Assembly (NCBI GenBank): GCA_025462645.1
Contig: JAOAPB010000044.1
Coordinates: 1-39,061 of the forward strand
Direction: 5' to 3'
DNA from: Edaphobacter sp.
GTDB taxonomy: Bacteria > Acidobacteriota > Terriglobia > Terriglobales > Acidobacteriaceae
Length of the DNA: 39,061 bases
Positions within the stretch are counted from its first letter, which is position 1; every line of letters begins with the position of its first letter. Of this stretch, positions 17,944 to 25,843 are shown one piece after another. A model generated the notes under the pieces. It did no database searches. It saw only the letters and a list, made by a program, of their open reading frames with translations, and was not told the origin of the DNA. The translations under genes and the position numbers were made by a program.

Positions 17944-19410
17944 TTAGTATTGTCCGTAATGGCCCTTGACTGACTCAAGGAGTTTGCCTGAGTCGTAGGC
18001 TGTTCCGTCCTTGAGAACAATCTCAACGTTTTCGATGTCTGTAATGTGTGTGGAGGGATCGCCTTTGACGATCATGAGGTCAGCGTCTTTGCCGACCTCT
18101 ACGGAGCCGATGCGGTCCTGCTGGCCAAGATAGGTGGCTCCATTGAGAGTTGCGATTTTGATGGCCTCGGTAGGGGTGAAGCCAGCGTCAGTGACGAGCA
18201 GTTCGACCTCGTGCTGGTCGCCGAAGCCGGGCAAGGTAGCGCCGTTGCCGGTAGGATCCAGCCCCGCCATGAGAAAGCCCCCGGCTTCTACAAACTTGTG
18301 TTCGAGCTGGGCATCGTTTTTGTAATTAGTAGCTCCGCGCTGGAGCGCGGGCGAGTCGAGCGAGGTGTTTCGGCGGTTGCGGTTGTAGAGGTAAGCCTCG
18401 AGAGCCTGGGGTGTAAGTGTGGCCAGGGCTTTGGGCCGCAGGACGGGTTTGCCCGCAAGGTTTGCCTCGAAGACGGGCAGCGTGCTAGTAATGGCGATGT
18501 GATGGGCAACGAGGAGTTTGATGAGAGCGGCCGCTTCGGGGCTGTCGGGTGTCATCCGGGCGAGTGTGGCGGAGCCAGTTTCTCGCGAGCACTGGTCGGG
18601 CTGCTTATCCGGGTCGAGCTGGGTGTTTACAAAGAAGCCGTGCTCCAAGTTGTCGATGCCGAGCTCCGCGGCTTCAGGATAGGTGACCGAGCAGAGATGA
18701 CCGGTTACCTTCAAGTGAAGGGCATGCGCAGCTTGAATGGCGGCCCCGAGTTCGGCGCGGGTGATATGCATGTACGCCTTGAAATTGGTGGAGCCGGCGG
18801 CAGCCCAGAATTTGACGAAGGAGGTAGCGTCCTCAGCGCCAGTCAGGGTATGCATCTGTATGAAGATGTCGCTGGGACCCTGGAGATACGGCGCAGTGGG
18901 TTCGAGATGTGGGCCGATAAGGCTACCTCCGTCAATGAGGTGACGAAGGTTAATGTCGGCATAGGGCTCGACGGAGCCGGCGGTTCGAATTGTGGTGACA
19001 CCGTTTGCGAGGTACATGCGCGGAGCCGAAAAGGTCATTTGCGGGAGCAGTGTGGGGCGTTCGGAACCGGCAGCGTCGGAGTTGGGGCGCTGTAGGTAGT
19101 AAATGTGGTCGTGCATGCCGACGAGGCCAGGGAGGACGGTATAGCCAGTGAGGTCGAAAATCTCTGCGTTGACCAGTGTGGCGACGTCATGGCCGATGCG
19201 GGTGATCCTCATGCCGTCGATGATGACGGTCTGGTCTTGGAGGACCGCTGCACCCGTGCCATCAATAATGCGAACGTGCTGCAAGACTTTTACAGGAGAG
19301 TTCTGGCCATAGAGATATTCGGCACTGACGGAGCCCGGCGTGGGTCGCTGTGCGAGTGCGATAGAGGTAGAAAGAGTAAAGGAAAGAAACAGAACAACAG
19401 GCTTTCTCAT
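17944..19410 (-). CDS. Secreted imidazolonepropionase-like amidohydrolase
   Basis: Intact, 488 residues with signal peptide (VLFLSFTLSTSIALAQ). Amidohydrolase superfamily: the small composite beta domain VKVLQHVRIIDGTGAAVL, metal ligands in VGMHDHIYYL (HxH), the bridging-lysine candidate in NFKAYMHITR, histidines in VTGHLCSVTY and DNLEHGFF, and the aspartate in LMAGLDPTGNG; the end GSVEVGKDADLMIVKGDP is standard. The family cleaves C-N bonds of cyclic amides, dipeptides or related compounds. Its secretion and its position at the upstream end of the FmdA-TonB-FmdA block suggest a shared degradative role. No Shine-Dalgarno is evident before the ATG. Confidence 0.88.
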   Translation of the reverse strand: MRKPVVLFLSFTLSTSIALAQRPTPGSVSAEYLYGQNSPVKVLQHVRIIDGTGAAVLQDQTVIIDGMRITRIGHDVATLVNAEIFDLTGYTVLPGLVGMHDHIYYLQRPNSDAAGSERPTLLPQMTFSAPRMYLANGVTTIRTAGSVEPYADINLRHLIDGGSLIGPHLEPTAPYLQGPSDIFIQMHTLTGAEDATSFVKFWAAAGSTNFKAYMHITRAELGAAIQAAHALHLKVTGHLCSVTYPEAAELGIDNLEHGFFVNTQLDPDKQPDQCSRETGSATLARMTPDSPEAAALIKLLVAHHIAITSTLPVFEANLAGKPVLRPKALATLTPQALEAYLYNRNRRNTSLDSPALQRGATNYKNDAQLEHKFVEAGGFLMAGLDPTGNGATLPGFGDQHEVELLVTDAGFTPTEAIKIATLNGATYLGQQDRIGSVEVGKDADLMIVKGDPSTHITDIENVEIVLKDGTAYDSGKLLESVKGHYGQY

Positions 19411-19559
19411 GATTTAGCGCACTCGAATCGTAGAGTTTCCCAACACAATTTTAAGAGTAGGTGTTGGTTTTTCCGATGTTACTGGGGCTGCCCTAACCAT
19501 TGAAACAGTTGGATCGTCATTGTAGCGCAACGTCGAAGACCTTTTCACGGCGCTCGTAT

Positions 19560-19818
19560 CGAGTTGTTATGCGGAGCGCTCATCTTGGCAACAAACCGAC
19601 GCAGAGCTCGACGAGCGATGGCATACCCGGCAAAGCCTGCCGCTATCAGCGCGCCTGGAGTAGTAGCGAGTAGCAGCAAAAGGAAGAAGTGTTGCATGCG
19701 GTCGTGCAGAGGCTCCACGTTGTCGATGGGGGTAAAGCGGGAGGTTTCTCGCCAAGCGTTACGGGGCGCGGTGACGTGAGGCCATGGATTGTAAAGAACG
19801 GCATTGGTCCAAGTGCAC
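19560..19818 (-). pseudogene. Sensor histidine kinase, periplasmic end and second membrane helix only
   Basis: Leftward translation gives NAWRETSRFTPIDNVEPL, then HDRMQHFFLLLLLATTPGAL and IAAGFAGYAIARRALRRF. A periplasmic stretch, a hydrophobic helix and GYxIxRRALRPV are the usual pattern just before the HAMP/HisKA part of heavy-metal-type kinases. No catalytic domain follows. The assignment rests on that pattern alone. Confidence 0.4.
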
Positions 19819-19836
19819 TAGAATCGCGGCGGTAGC

Positions 19837-20081
19837 GAACCCCCGGCGACTTTATCAGTGTGCGAAGGGCGAAGCGCAAATCTCGCAGCAGATTTTCGAG
19901 GAACGGCAGCCCGTGCTCCGCGTGATACTCCTCCGTATCGCCTCCGTGCGCCAAACTTCAGCACTGCCTGGCGGCGCGCCTCGGCCGGCGGCATGCCCGC
20001 CTGCAGATTCTCCGCCGTCTCCAGGGCGAGATGCTCCTCCATCTCTTCCCCACGAGTCAGCAACCTCCTCAGCAATCTCAT
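19837..20081 (-). pseudogene. ADOP-family ABC permease, N-terminal stub, frameshifted
   Basis: MRLLRRLLTRGEEMEEHLAL and AGMPPAEARRQAVLKFG in one frame, then EEYHAEHGLPFLENLLRDLR and FALRTLIKSPGV in another. This is the soluble N-terminal arm of acidobacterial duplicated orphan permeases. The first ATG overlaps the padR stop (ATGA), the standard padR-ADOP arrangement. All membrane parts are missing: at about 19837 the sequence changes to the kinase fragment. Confidence 0.75.
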
Positions 20082-20449
20082 GGCAGATCCTCCGCTCTCA
20101 CCTCGAAGAACCGCGCGATGATCGTCGCTGTTCTCTCCCAACCCAGGGTCTCGGCTTCCAGCAACTTATGTCCGGCCCGTGTCAGTCGATAGAAACGTGC
20201 CCGACGATTGTTTTCCGAGGCGCCCCACTCGGACGCAATCGCGCCCCCATGCTCCAGCTTCAGCAGTACAGGATACAAGGTGCCCTGGTTCACGACTAGT
20301 AGATCTCCGCTGATCTGTTCGATCCGCCGAGCAATGCCGTAGCCGTGTAGCGGCCCCAGCACATCCAAAGTCTTTAGGACCATCAGGCCCAGCGTGCCCT
20401 GCCAGACATCCGTTTTTTGCTTCATCGCGTTGCTCTTTTGGTTTCCCAC
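20078..20449 (-). CDS. PadR-family transcriptional regulator
   Basis: Intact, 123 residues; a start at the second ATG (20425, MKQKTDVWQGTLGLMVLKTL) would give the more typical 115. The winged helix has LGPLHGYGIARRIEQIS, VVNQGTLYPVLLKLEHGGAI and the wing RARFYRLTRAGHKLL, all diagnostic of the PadR phenolic-acid-repressor family. Stand-alone PadR proteins of this kind precede and repress ADOP permease genes in Acidobacteriota. The partner permease here is reduced to a stub, so the regulator has lost its obvious target. Confidence 0.9.
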   Translation of the reverse strand: MGNQKSNAMKQKTDVWQGTLGLMVLKTLDVLGPLHGYGIARRIEQISGDLLVVNQGTLYPVLLKLEHGGAIASEWGASENNRRARFYRLTRAGHKLLEAETLGWERTATIIARFFEVRAEDLP

Positions 20450-20602
20450 AGTGAGTGCAAAATCGCCTCTCGCAACTTAGCATCCCGTAAGTTGCCAAGG
20501 AGGACTGCACTTTGTCTGATTGTGGGCGAGCAATGCAGAAGGAATCCTACTAGCTTCGGCCATTCTGCTTCAAAGATGGTAGTTTCCTGCCTGATCCCCC
20601 GG

Positions 20603-21145
20603 CTAGCTCTCTTCTATCTGCTTCAGCACACCATCCCACAGCCTGAGCCGCGCACGGAGCGCTTCCTCAGCAGCTTGGGAGGCCTCCTCCCAGAGCGCCG
20701 GGGTGTCGCCACATAGGTCGGCAACCATCTCCCGCGAGAGCGGTCCATGATCGTCACCGTCAACCTCGATATGCCTTTCCAAATACCAGACCAACTGGTC
20801 GAGTTCGCCACTCATCTCCTGGTTTAGCTGACGCACCAGAGATCGAAACATGTCCGGAATCGCATCCTCGCGGCCGAACGCGAAAGCTACCGCCTGTGCA
20901 GCCGACGAGTCCCCGTGAATGACTCGAAAGGTCTTCTCGACGAACTCTTTCGCCGCTGCCGGGACTCCTTCGAAACTCAGCCTGTCAATGCCCTGCGGGG
21001 CGCAGCTTACTACGTGGCGAATCGCAGGGTATCTGCCTTCACCTGCTCCATCGTTTCGAGATATATCTCGAAGCGGCTGATCGGGCGCCCCTGATATTCA
21101 TCACTCTCCTCGCCGAGGACAATCTCGTTAACGAAGCGTCGACTC
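20603..21145 (-). pseudogene. DUF3050 protein, N-terminally truncated and frameshifted
   Basis: [20 protein letters not shown] and [18 protein letters not shown] appear in one frame; after a shift near 21016 another frame reads GIDRLSFEGVPAAAKEFVEK, then QLVWYLERHIEVDGDDHGPL and GDTPALWEEASQAAEEAL. LERHIEVDGDDHGP and [11 protein letters not shown] are recognisable DUF3050 (haem-oxygenase-like fold) motifs with possible metal ligands E, H and D. The N-terminal 60 or so residues are replaced by TonB-receptor sequence at about 21145. Function of the family is not established. Confidence 0.65.
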
Positions 21146-21310
21146 ACAGGGAAGGGTGTAGGTATCCGAACGCAGTGGGAATGGCAGGCCTGTGCCAATT
21201 TTGTTGCGAGGAATCTTGCTGTCGATGTAGGTGGCCGAGAGATGATGCCGCTCACTGATGTCGTGGTTCACTTTACCAGTAAAGACATCGGGGTTGAGGA
21301 AGCTCAGCAC
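21146..21310 (-). pseudogene. TonB-dependent receptor internal fragment
   Basis: [38 protein letters not shown] and [13 protein letters not shown] resemble a barrel strand pair of Oar-like receptors (D/N-H-x-L-S/T-xxHxLSxxYxxSxxPR). About 54 residues, joined directly to the DUF3050 fragment. It is not a copy of the equivalent part of the receptor at 12668 as far as I can see. Confidence 0.45.
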
Positions 21311-21469
21311 AGCGTCGAAAATCGCACCCGTATCCGAGTTATCAGCATGTCCAAGTCATCGATAATGGCATTGCTTTCAGGAACAACGGCCTGTTGCCCT
21401 CTTTACGAAGAGCACGCGAGGGAGACCCTCGCTATCTGCATCCTTGCGAGCATGGCAGAAGAGGCGAGG

Positions 21470-21625
21470 ATGGAAGTACTTTACGAAAGCTGCTGTGGTT
21501 TAGACATTCACAAGTCTTCGATTGCGTGTATATCCTTCTTGAGCAAAAGCGCAAGCCCGCGAGGGATCTTCGCCGCTTCGGTTGTACAACACGGGATTTA
21601 CTTGATCTGGCGGAGTGGCTCCGGC
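21470..21625 (+). mobile_element. IS110-family transposase N-terminal fragment, frameshifted
   Basis: ATG with GAGGCGAGG before it, then MEVLYESCCGLDIHKSSI: the first catalytic aspartate of the IS110 DEDD nuclease lies in GLDIHK. A shift follows, and another frame gives KRKPARDLRRFGCTTRDLL and DLAEWLRPN, the normal continuation. It breaks off before ESTGVYW, where IS6 sequence begins. A different IS110 lineage from the element at 33504. Confidence 0.7.
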
Positions 21626-21879
21626 CGAACGATAGACTTTCTGCTGAGTGAACGGCGCGATGTTGCGGCAGCCAAGCGTTTCTTCAGCAAGGAGATGAAT
21701 AAGCACGGCACACCGCAGGTTATCACACTCGATGCGTACGCGGCTTCGCATCGAGCCATTACGGAATTGCAATCCGCGGGAACGTTAGCACGCCGGGTTG
21801 AGATACGGTCCAGCAAGTACCTGAACAATGTTGTGGAGCAAGATCATCGCCGCCTCAAACAACGGGTTCGGGCGATGCC
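21626..21879 (+). mobile_element. IS6-family transposase C-terminal fragment
   Basis: RTIDFLLSERRDVAAAKRFF, then HGTPQVITLDAYAASHRAIT and EIRSSKYLNNVVEQDHRRLK. This is the DDE core of an IS6 transposase: the second D in TLDAYAASH and the E in VVEQDHR. The N-terminal third is replaced by IS110 sequence, and the C-terminus runs into an oxidoreductase at about 21879. Inactive. Confidence 0.8.
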
Positions 21880-22500
21880 TTCAAGAGCCCTGCGGCATTC
21901 CTCTTCACTACCCGCAAGCTGCTGGGTTATGTTCGCGATCCCGTACGCTCCGGGCGCGGGGCCTATCTCGCCAATGGTAGTGCCTTGGTTGGTGGACTGC
22001 TCCGGTCGGCGCTCGACGCCAAAGTTGAGCTTTGGCGCAGCGCACCGGCCGTGAGATTGGTAACCGAAGAAGGGGCCGTTCGCGGCGTCGTCATCGACCG
22101 CGAGGGAAAACTGGTGACCGTCCGGGCGCGTCGCGGCATCGTCCTCGCCAGCGGCGGTTTTGGCGCGAACGCCGAACTCAGGGCCAAATATATCCCCCTA
22201 TCCCGAAGAGCATATTTCGGTGCAGCCGGAAGAAAACGTGGGCGACGGAATCCGGCTCGGGCAGGAGGCCGGGGGTGTGCTCGGCAAGCTAAACCCCGAA
22301 AATGGCGTGTGGGCACCGGTTTCAGTGATCCGTCGCAAGGACGGGTCTATCGACAAATATCCGCACTTCGGCCCGGACCGCGGTAAGCCGGGTTCCATCA
22401 TCGTCGATAGCAGGGGGCACGCTTCGTCGACGAAGCCACCCCATACCAGCCCTTCGTGCACGCCATGCTTCCTTTTGCGAAAACACAATCTGATCCATGC
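21880..22500 (+). pseudogene. FAD-dependent oxidoreductase (fumarate reductase/ketosteroid dehydrogenase type), internal fragment with frameshifts
   Basis: FLFTTRKLLGYVRDPVRSGR, ANGSALVGGLLRSALDAKVE and VRARRGIVLASGGFGAN in one frame; the ASGGF motif contacts FAD in this class. A shift near 22195 gives PYPEEHISVQPEENVGDGIR and LGQEAGGVLGKL, DKYPHFGPDRGKPGSIIVDS; a second near 22415 gives RFVDEATPYQPFVHAM. The N-terminal dinucleotide-binding motif and the C-terminal cap and active site are missing. It adjoins IS6 sequence directly at its 5' side. Confidence 0.65.
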
Positions 22501-22663
22501 GATGCTGGCCCTGGTTGACCGTTCCTGACATGGTTCTTGCTCGCCTTGTTGGGCATTTTCCGCAACAGCGCTATCACGCAACGGCTAACCATGAGAGCTT
22601 CGCATGTAAGCTCTCCATGCATTGAAGCCGCTCCATGCGCGCTTCCGGGATGAACGAGGCGGA

Positions 22664-23938
22664 TCAGGCTAGGGGCTGAGTCGAACGGAGTTTCAGCACC
22701 TGTTCGATGAGATCTGCGGCGCGGTCTGGCCCGTCCAACTGCTGGATAGCTCTCTGCAAGACCTGGGCCGCTTCACGGTATCCGGCATCTTGAAGCACGA
22801 GAATGACTGCTTTGCGAAGCCGGGCCGGGTTTAGCCTGTGCCGTGAAACCACCACGCATGCTCCGCGTGCCTTGAGCCTCGCCGCCACCCCGGGTTGGTC
22901 GTTTGCGAGGGGCACGGCCACCATCGGCACTCCCTCGGAAAGCGACTCCAGGACCGTGTTCAGGCCGGCATGCGTGATCACCAGCGTGGCCCGCTTCAGA
23001 ATCTCCAGTTGGGGAGCAAAGTGCACTACCAGCGGATCGCCGGCCAACTTTCCCAGTCTTGCCGGATCAAGGCCGCCACCCAGCGAGATCAATAATTGTG
23101 CGTCGAGTCCGGCACAGGCATCTGTGATCGTTCTGAAGATGGCTTCCGAACCGTTCTGGAGAGTGCCCAGCGATGCGTAAATAAGTGGGCGTCCGTCGAG
23201 GCGGTCCCAGGGAAAGTCAACGGCAGGACGCTGTTGAGCGTGTAAGAACGGCCCGGTATAGTGAAGCCCGGCTGGCTTTTTGCCGCGGATTTCGAACTCC
23301 AGTGCTGCAGGCAACTGTGTAATTTGCGCCAGAGGCGATAGCCCGTCCTCGGGACGCGTGAGGGGCTTCAGCCCCCATGCGCTACGCTGCTGGTTCACTT
23401 CTCTGAACATGGGGGTTGCGATCCGCAAAAGCAAATGAATTGCAAGGCGGTTCCGCAAACGGCTGAGCCGATCCTGTCCCGCCGCCCAGCCGAGCCAGAA
23501 GGGCGGAAACCGGTCGTCGGGGAGGAGGGGAGGAAGCAAGGCGATGGAGATCCAGGGCAGGCCTAAATGGTCTGCGACGTTTCCAGCAAACTCCGACTCA
23601 TCGACCAGCAGCGCTTCTACATTGGCTGTCCGCACCGCCTCCGGCCCGTCGCGCAGGATCATCCGCGTCGAATTTCTCACCCGCTCCAACGTGAATCGAA
23701 AGGCCGCAATCCCCTTTAGCCGCGCTAATTGTTCGTCCAGCCTCTTGAGGGTGCCGGGCGGATAGTCTTCGGCGCCGATCCGATGAAACTCGATACCCGC
23801 GGCACGCACACCCGCTTCGGTGTCCGCGATCCCGAAGATTACTACCTCATGGCCTCTCAGTTGCAAGGAATGCGCCAGCGCGGTCATCGGATTGAGATGA
23901 CCGATTCCCGGAAAACAAAATGCCCCAAATCTTGCCAT
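22664..23938 (-). CDS. Family 1 glycosyltransferase (UGT/MGT type, CrtX-like)
   Basis: Intact, 424 residues from the ATG at 23938, which places GAFCFPGIGHLNPMTALA at the N-terminus with the catalytic histidine of GHLNP; a TTG at 23950 is an alternative start. The C-terminal nucleotide-sugar site is clear: YASLGTLQNGSEAIF, VVHFAPQLEILKRATLVITH, AGLNTVLESLSEGVPMVAVP with LANDQPGVAARL closing it. The family transfers glucose or another sugar from a UDP or dTDP donor to a lipophilic acceptor such as a carotenoid, sterol, macrolide or glycolipid. It lies downstream of an ABC permease and near an acyl-AMP ligase/reductase pair, which fits a lipid-like acceptor. The acceptor is inference only. Confidence 0.88.
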   Translation of the reverse strand: MARFGAFCFPGIGHLNPMTALAHSLQLRGHEVVIFGIADTEAGVRAAGIEFHRIGAEDYPPGTLKRLDEQLARLKGIAAFRFTLERVRNSTRMILRDGPEAVRTANVEALLVDESEFAGNVADHLGLPWISIALLPPLLPDDRFPPFWLGWAAGQDRLSRLRNRLAIHLLLRIATPMFREVNQQRSAWGLKPLTRPEDGLSPLAQITQLPAALEFEIRGKKPAGLHYTGPFLHAQQRPAVDFPWDRLDGRPLIYASLGTLQNGSEAIFRTITDACAGLDAQLLISLGGGLDPARLGKLAGDPLVVHFAPQLEILKRATLVITHAGLNTVLESLSEGVPMVAVPLANDQPGVAARLKARGACVVVSRHRLNPARLRKAVILVLQDAGYREAAQVLQRAIQQLDGPDRAADLIEQVLKLRSTQPLA

Positions 23939-24183
23939 CGCCCTCTTCAATAATTCGTTGATTTCATGTGCCAGTAAGGGCTGCTACGGTAGTAAGTGTC
24001 CGATTCCCGCTGCAAAGGTCCAGCTGCAGCAGGGTGCGGCCGCCGATGAGAACGATCTACTGGAATGGTACCTCGAGCAAAGCGCCGCGCCAGATCTGAG
24101 TTCTTGGCCCTGCAACTTGCCAACCATCGCAACGGCAAGATCCCACGGCCAGGATTGGGCGAACGGTTCCTGTGCGAGATCGG

Positions 24184-25317
24184 CTAATCGTGCCTCAGCG
24201 CATCCACAGGTGAGAGTTGCCCCGCGCGCCACGCCGGAAGCGCTCCGGCAATCAGCCCGGCGAACACCGCGATTCCTACCGCCTCGGTAAGAAGCTGCCA
24301 GTGGAGTGACGCCGAAAAGAGACTTGCGGTCCGTGGCAAAGCCGCCAGCACTTGCAGAGCACACCACCCTAAAGCGATACCGAGAAATCCCCCGCCCAGG
24401 CCGAGTGTGACTGCTTCAATCTCAATGTGGGCCAGCACCTGCCATCGGTTCCAACCCAGAGCGCGCAAGATGCCGATCTCTCGTGTGCGCTCGAAAACCG
24501 ACATCGCCATGGTGTTGGCGATTCCCAGTATGCCGATGAGGAGAGCGAGCGAAGAGGTGCCCCAGGCGGAAGCGTGGGCCAGCTTCACAAACTGATTGTT
24601 ACCGGCGCGCTCGGCTGCGGGAACAGCGCGCATTCCTGGCAAAGCTGCTTCGATCTCAGCTTGCGCGTGCTTTAAGTATTGTTCCGGCGTCTCTCCGCGA
24701 GGCGCTGGGCGCAGCCGAACATCAATCGTCGAAACTTTGCCTTGCAAGCTGCTTAGCTGTTGCAACTGGTCCAGTGGCATGATAACCGCGGCCGCCTCAA
24801 GCGTTGAAGCACCGTGATAAATAGCCGTTACCGTGAATGGCGTGCCCTGAATGTCGAGAATGTCGCCGGGGGCATTCTTCAGATTCTGCGCGAGCATATC
24901 GCCGAGCATGACTTCGGCGCGGCCGTCGCGAAAGCGCCGCCCTGTGAGAATCTGCAGAGAATCAAACTGAAAAGCATCGGCCTTCCAGCCGTATACCAGC
25001 GCATTCACGTCCGGTGTCAGGTCCATCAGGTTGAAGATCGTAGGCGAGGCCTGCGCCACATCGGCCAAATTCCTGAGCTTTGCCGTCGTCGATTCGTCCA
25101 TCGAAGTGTTCAGGAAGGTCCCCTGAATCACGGCGATGTCAGTGCCGCTGCTGGAGTAAATACGTAACCATTGCTGTTCGAACGCGCTCGAAAAGCCCAC
25201 CAGGCCTACGAACGCGCCCACCGCCGTTCCGATTCCAGCCAGCGTGAGGAGAGTCCTCATCCGTCGGCGCAGCAGGTTCTTCAAAACAAATCCCGTGAAC
25301 GACAATGATTTGGCCAT
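24184..25317 (-). CDS. FtsX/MacB-type ABC transporter permease (LolC/E-like)
   Basis: Intact, 377 residues. One membrane helix near 18-42 (MRTLLTLAGIGTAVGAFVGL), a long periplasmic MacB_PCD-like domain (VMLGDMLAQNLKNAPGDILD, FTVTAIYHGAST), then three helices: LALLIGILGIANTMAMSVFE, LGLGGGFLGIALGWCALQVL and AVGIAVFAGLIAGALPAWRA. ERTREIGILRALGWNRWQV is the FtsX coupling motif, and SPVDALRHD ends the protein. No ATPase gene adjoins it; the nearest is at 29557 on the same strand, behind a collapsed paralogue whose N-terminus is very like this one (FAWKDLG against FVLKNLL, EFVSLVGFSRLFE against AFVGLVGFSSAFE). It may serve that ATPase. Confidence 0.88.
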   Translation of the reverse strand: MAKSLSFTGFVLKNLLRRRMRTLLTLAGIGTAVGAFVGLVGFSSAFEQQWLRIYSSSGTDIAVIQGTFLNTSMDESTTAKLRNLADVAQASPTIFNLMDLTPDVNALVYGWKADAFQFDSLQILTGRRFRDGRAEVMLGDMLAQNLKNAPGDILDIQGTPFTVTAIYHGASTLEAAAVIMPLDQLQQLSSLQGKVSTIDVRLRPAPRGETPEQYLKHAQAEIEAALPGMRAVPAAERAGNNQFVKLAHASAWGTSSLALLIGILGIANTMAMSVFERTREIGILRALGWNRWQVLAHIEIEAVTLGLGGGFLGIALGWCALQVLAALPRTASLFSASLHWQLLTEAVGIAVFAGLIAGALPAWRAGQLSPVDALRHD

Positions 25318-25843
25318 GAGATTGGAATGCGTCCTTTTGTCTTCGCGTTGAAGAAAGTTGAGCTGCTAGTTTGTCGCGACGGTATTGGATGTGCCCATTC
25401 AGAATAAGAGGTCCAGGGCGTTAGTTCCAATTTCGACCTCCGGCGGCCAGAGCTCTCCGTTGTCGCGACGTAGATTCCCATCCGCACAACTTCGTGCGCA
25501 AGGGGTGCGCTCGGCCAAGTCGTCGGCGAAGTGCTAGCTGGTTTTAGTCTAGCTATCGACCCCTACCTGCCCGTACAGCCATCCGGACTTGATGCGTTAT
25601 GGAACATCGTATCTCAATAGTTCGCCGAGCCCGGATTGCCGACTGGAACCGCGCACCATCCAGACGCCATAGAAGACAGTAACAGTCGCTTCAGCCGATA
25701 GCGCTTTCTGACCCTGCCTCGCGGCCATTTCGGGTACTTCGAGTAAAGTTATCCTCTTGTCTCTGGAGGAGAAAATTAGCTCGACACTGCTCGCAGGCTA
25801 TACTGAGCCGTAGCGCAGGCCGTCGCACAGGCACCCAGCGGTC
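25318..25843. other. Divergent intergenic region between permease and reductase genes
   Basis: 525 bases between the leftward permease and the rightward reductase, expected to carry both promoters. I see no convincing gene. TTGTCGCGACG occurs twice as a direct repeat (25371-25381 and 25460-25470). A leftward stretch near 25650 could be the tail of a lost gene but is too short to name. Confidence 0.4.
25371..25470. repeat. Two 11-bp direct repeats with palindromic core, possible operators
   Basis: TTGTCGCGACG at 25371-25381 and again at 25460-25470, each containing the palindrome GTCGCGAC, 89 bases apart (about eight and a half helical turns). They lie 54 to 153 bases upstream of the permease start. 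A dimeric repressor could bind both; this is inference from position and symmetry. Confidence 0.35.

Noticed and set aside
18046..19095. Long rightward open frame (349 codons)
   Set aside because: Lies wholly antisense to the intact secreted amidohydrolase, which has a signal peptide and all metal ligands; the rightward protein shows no domain.
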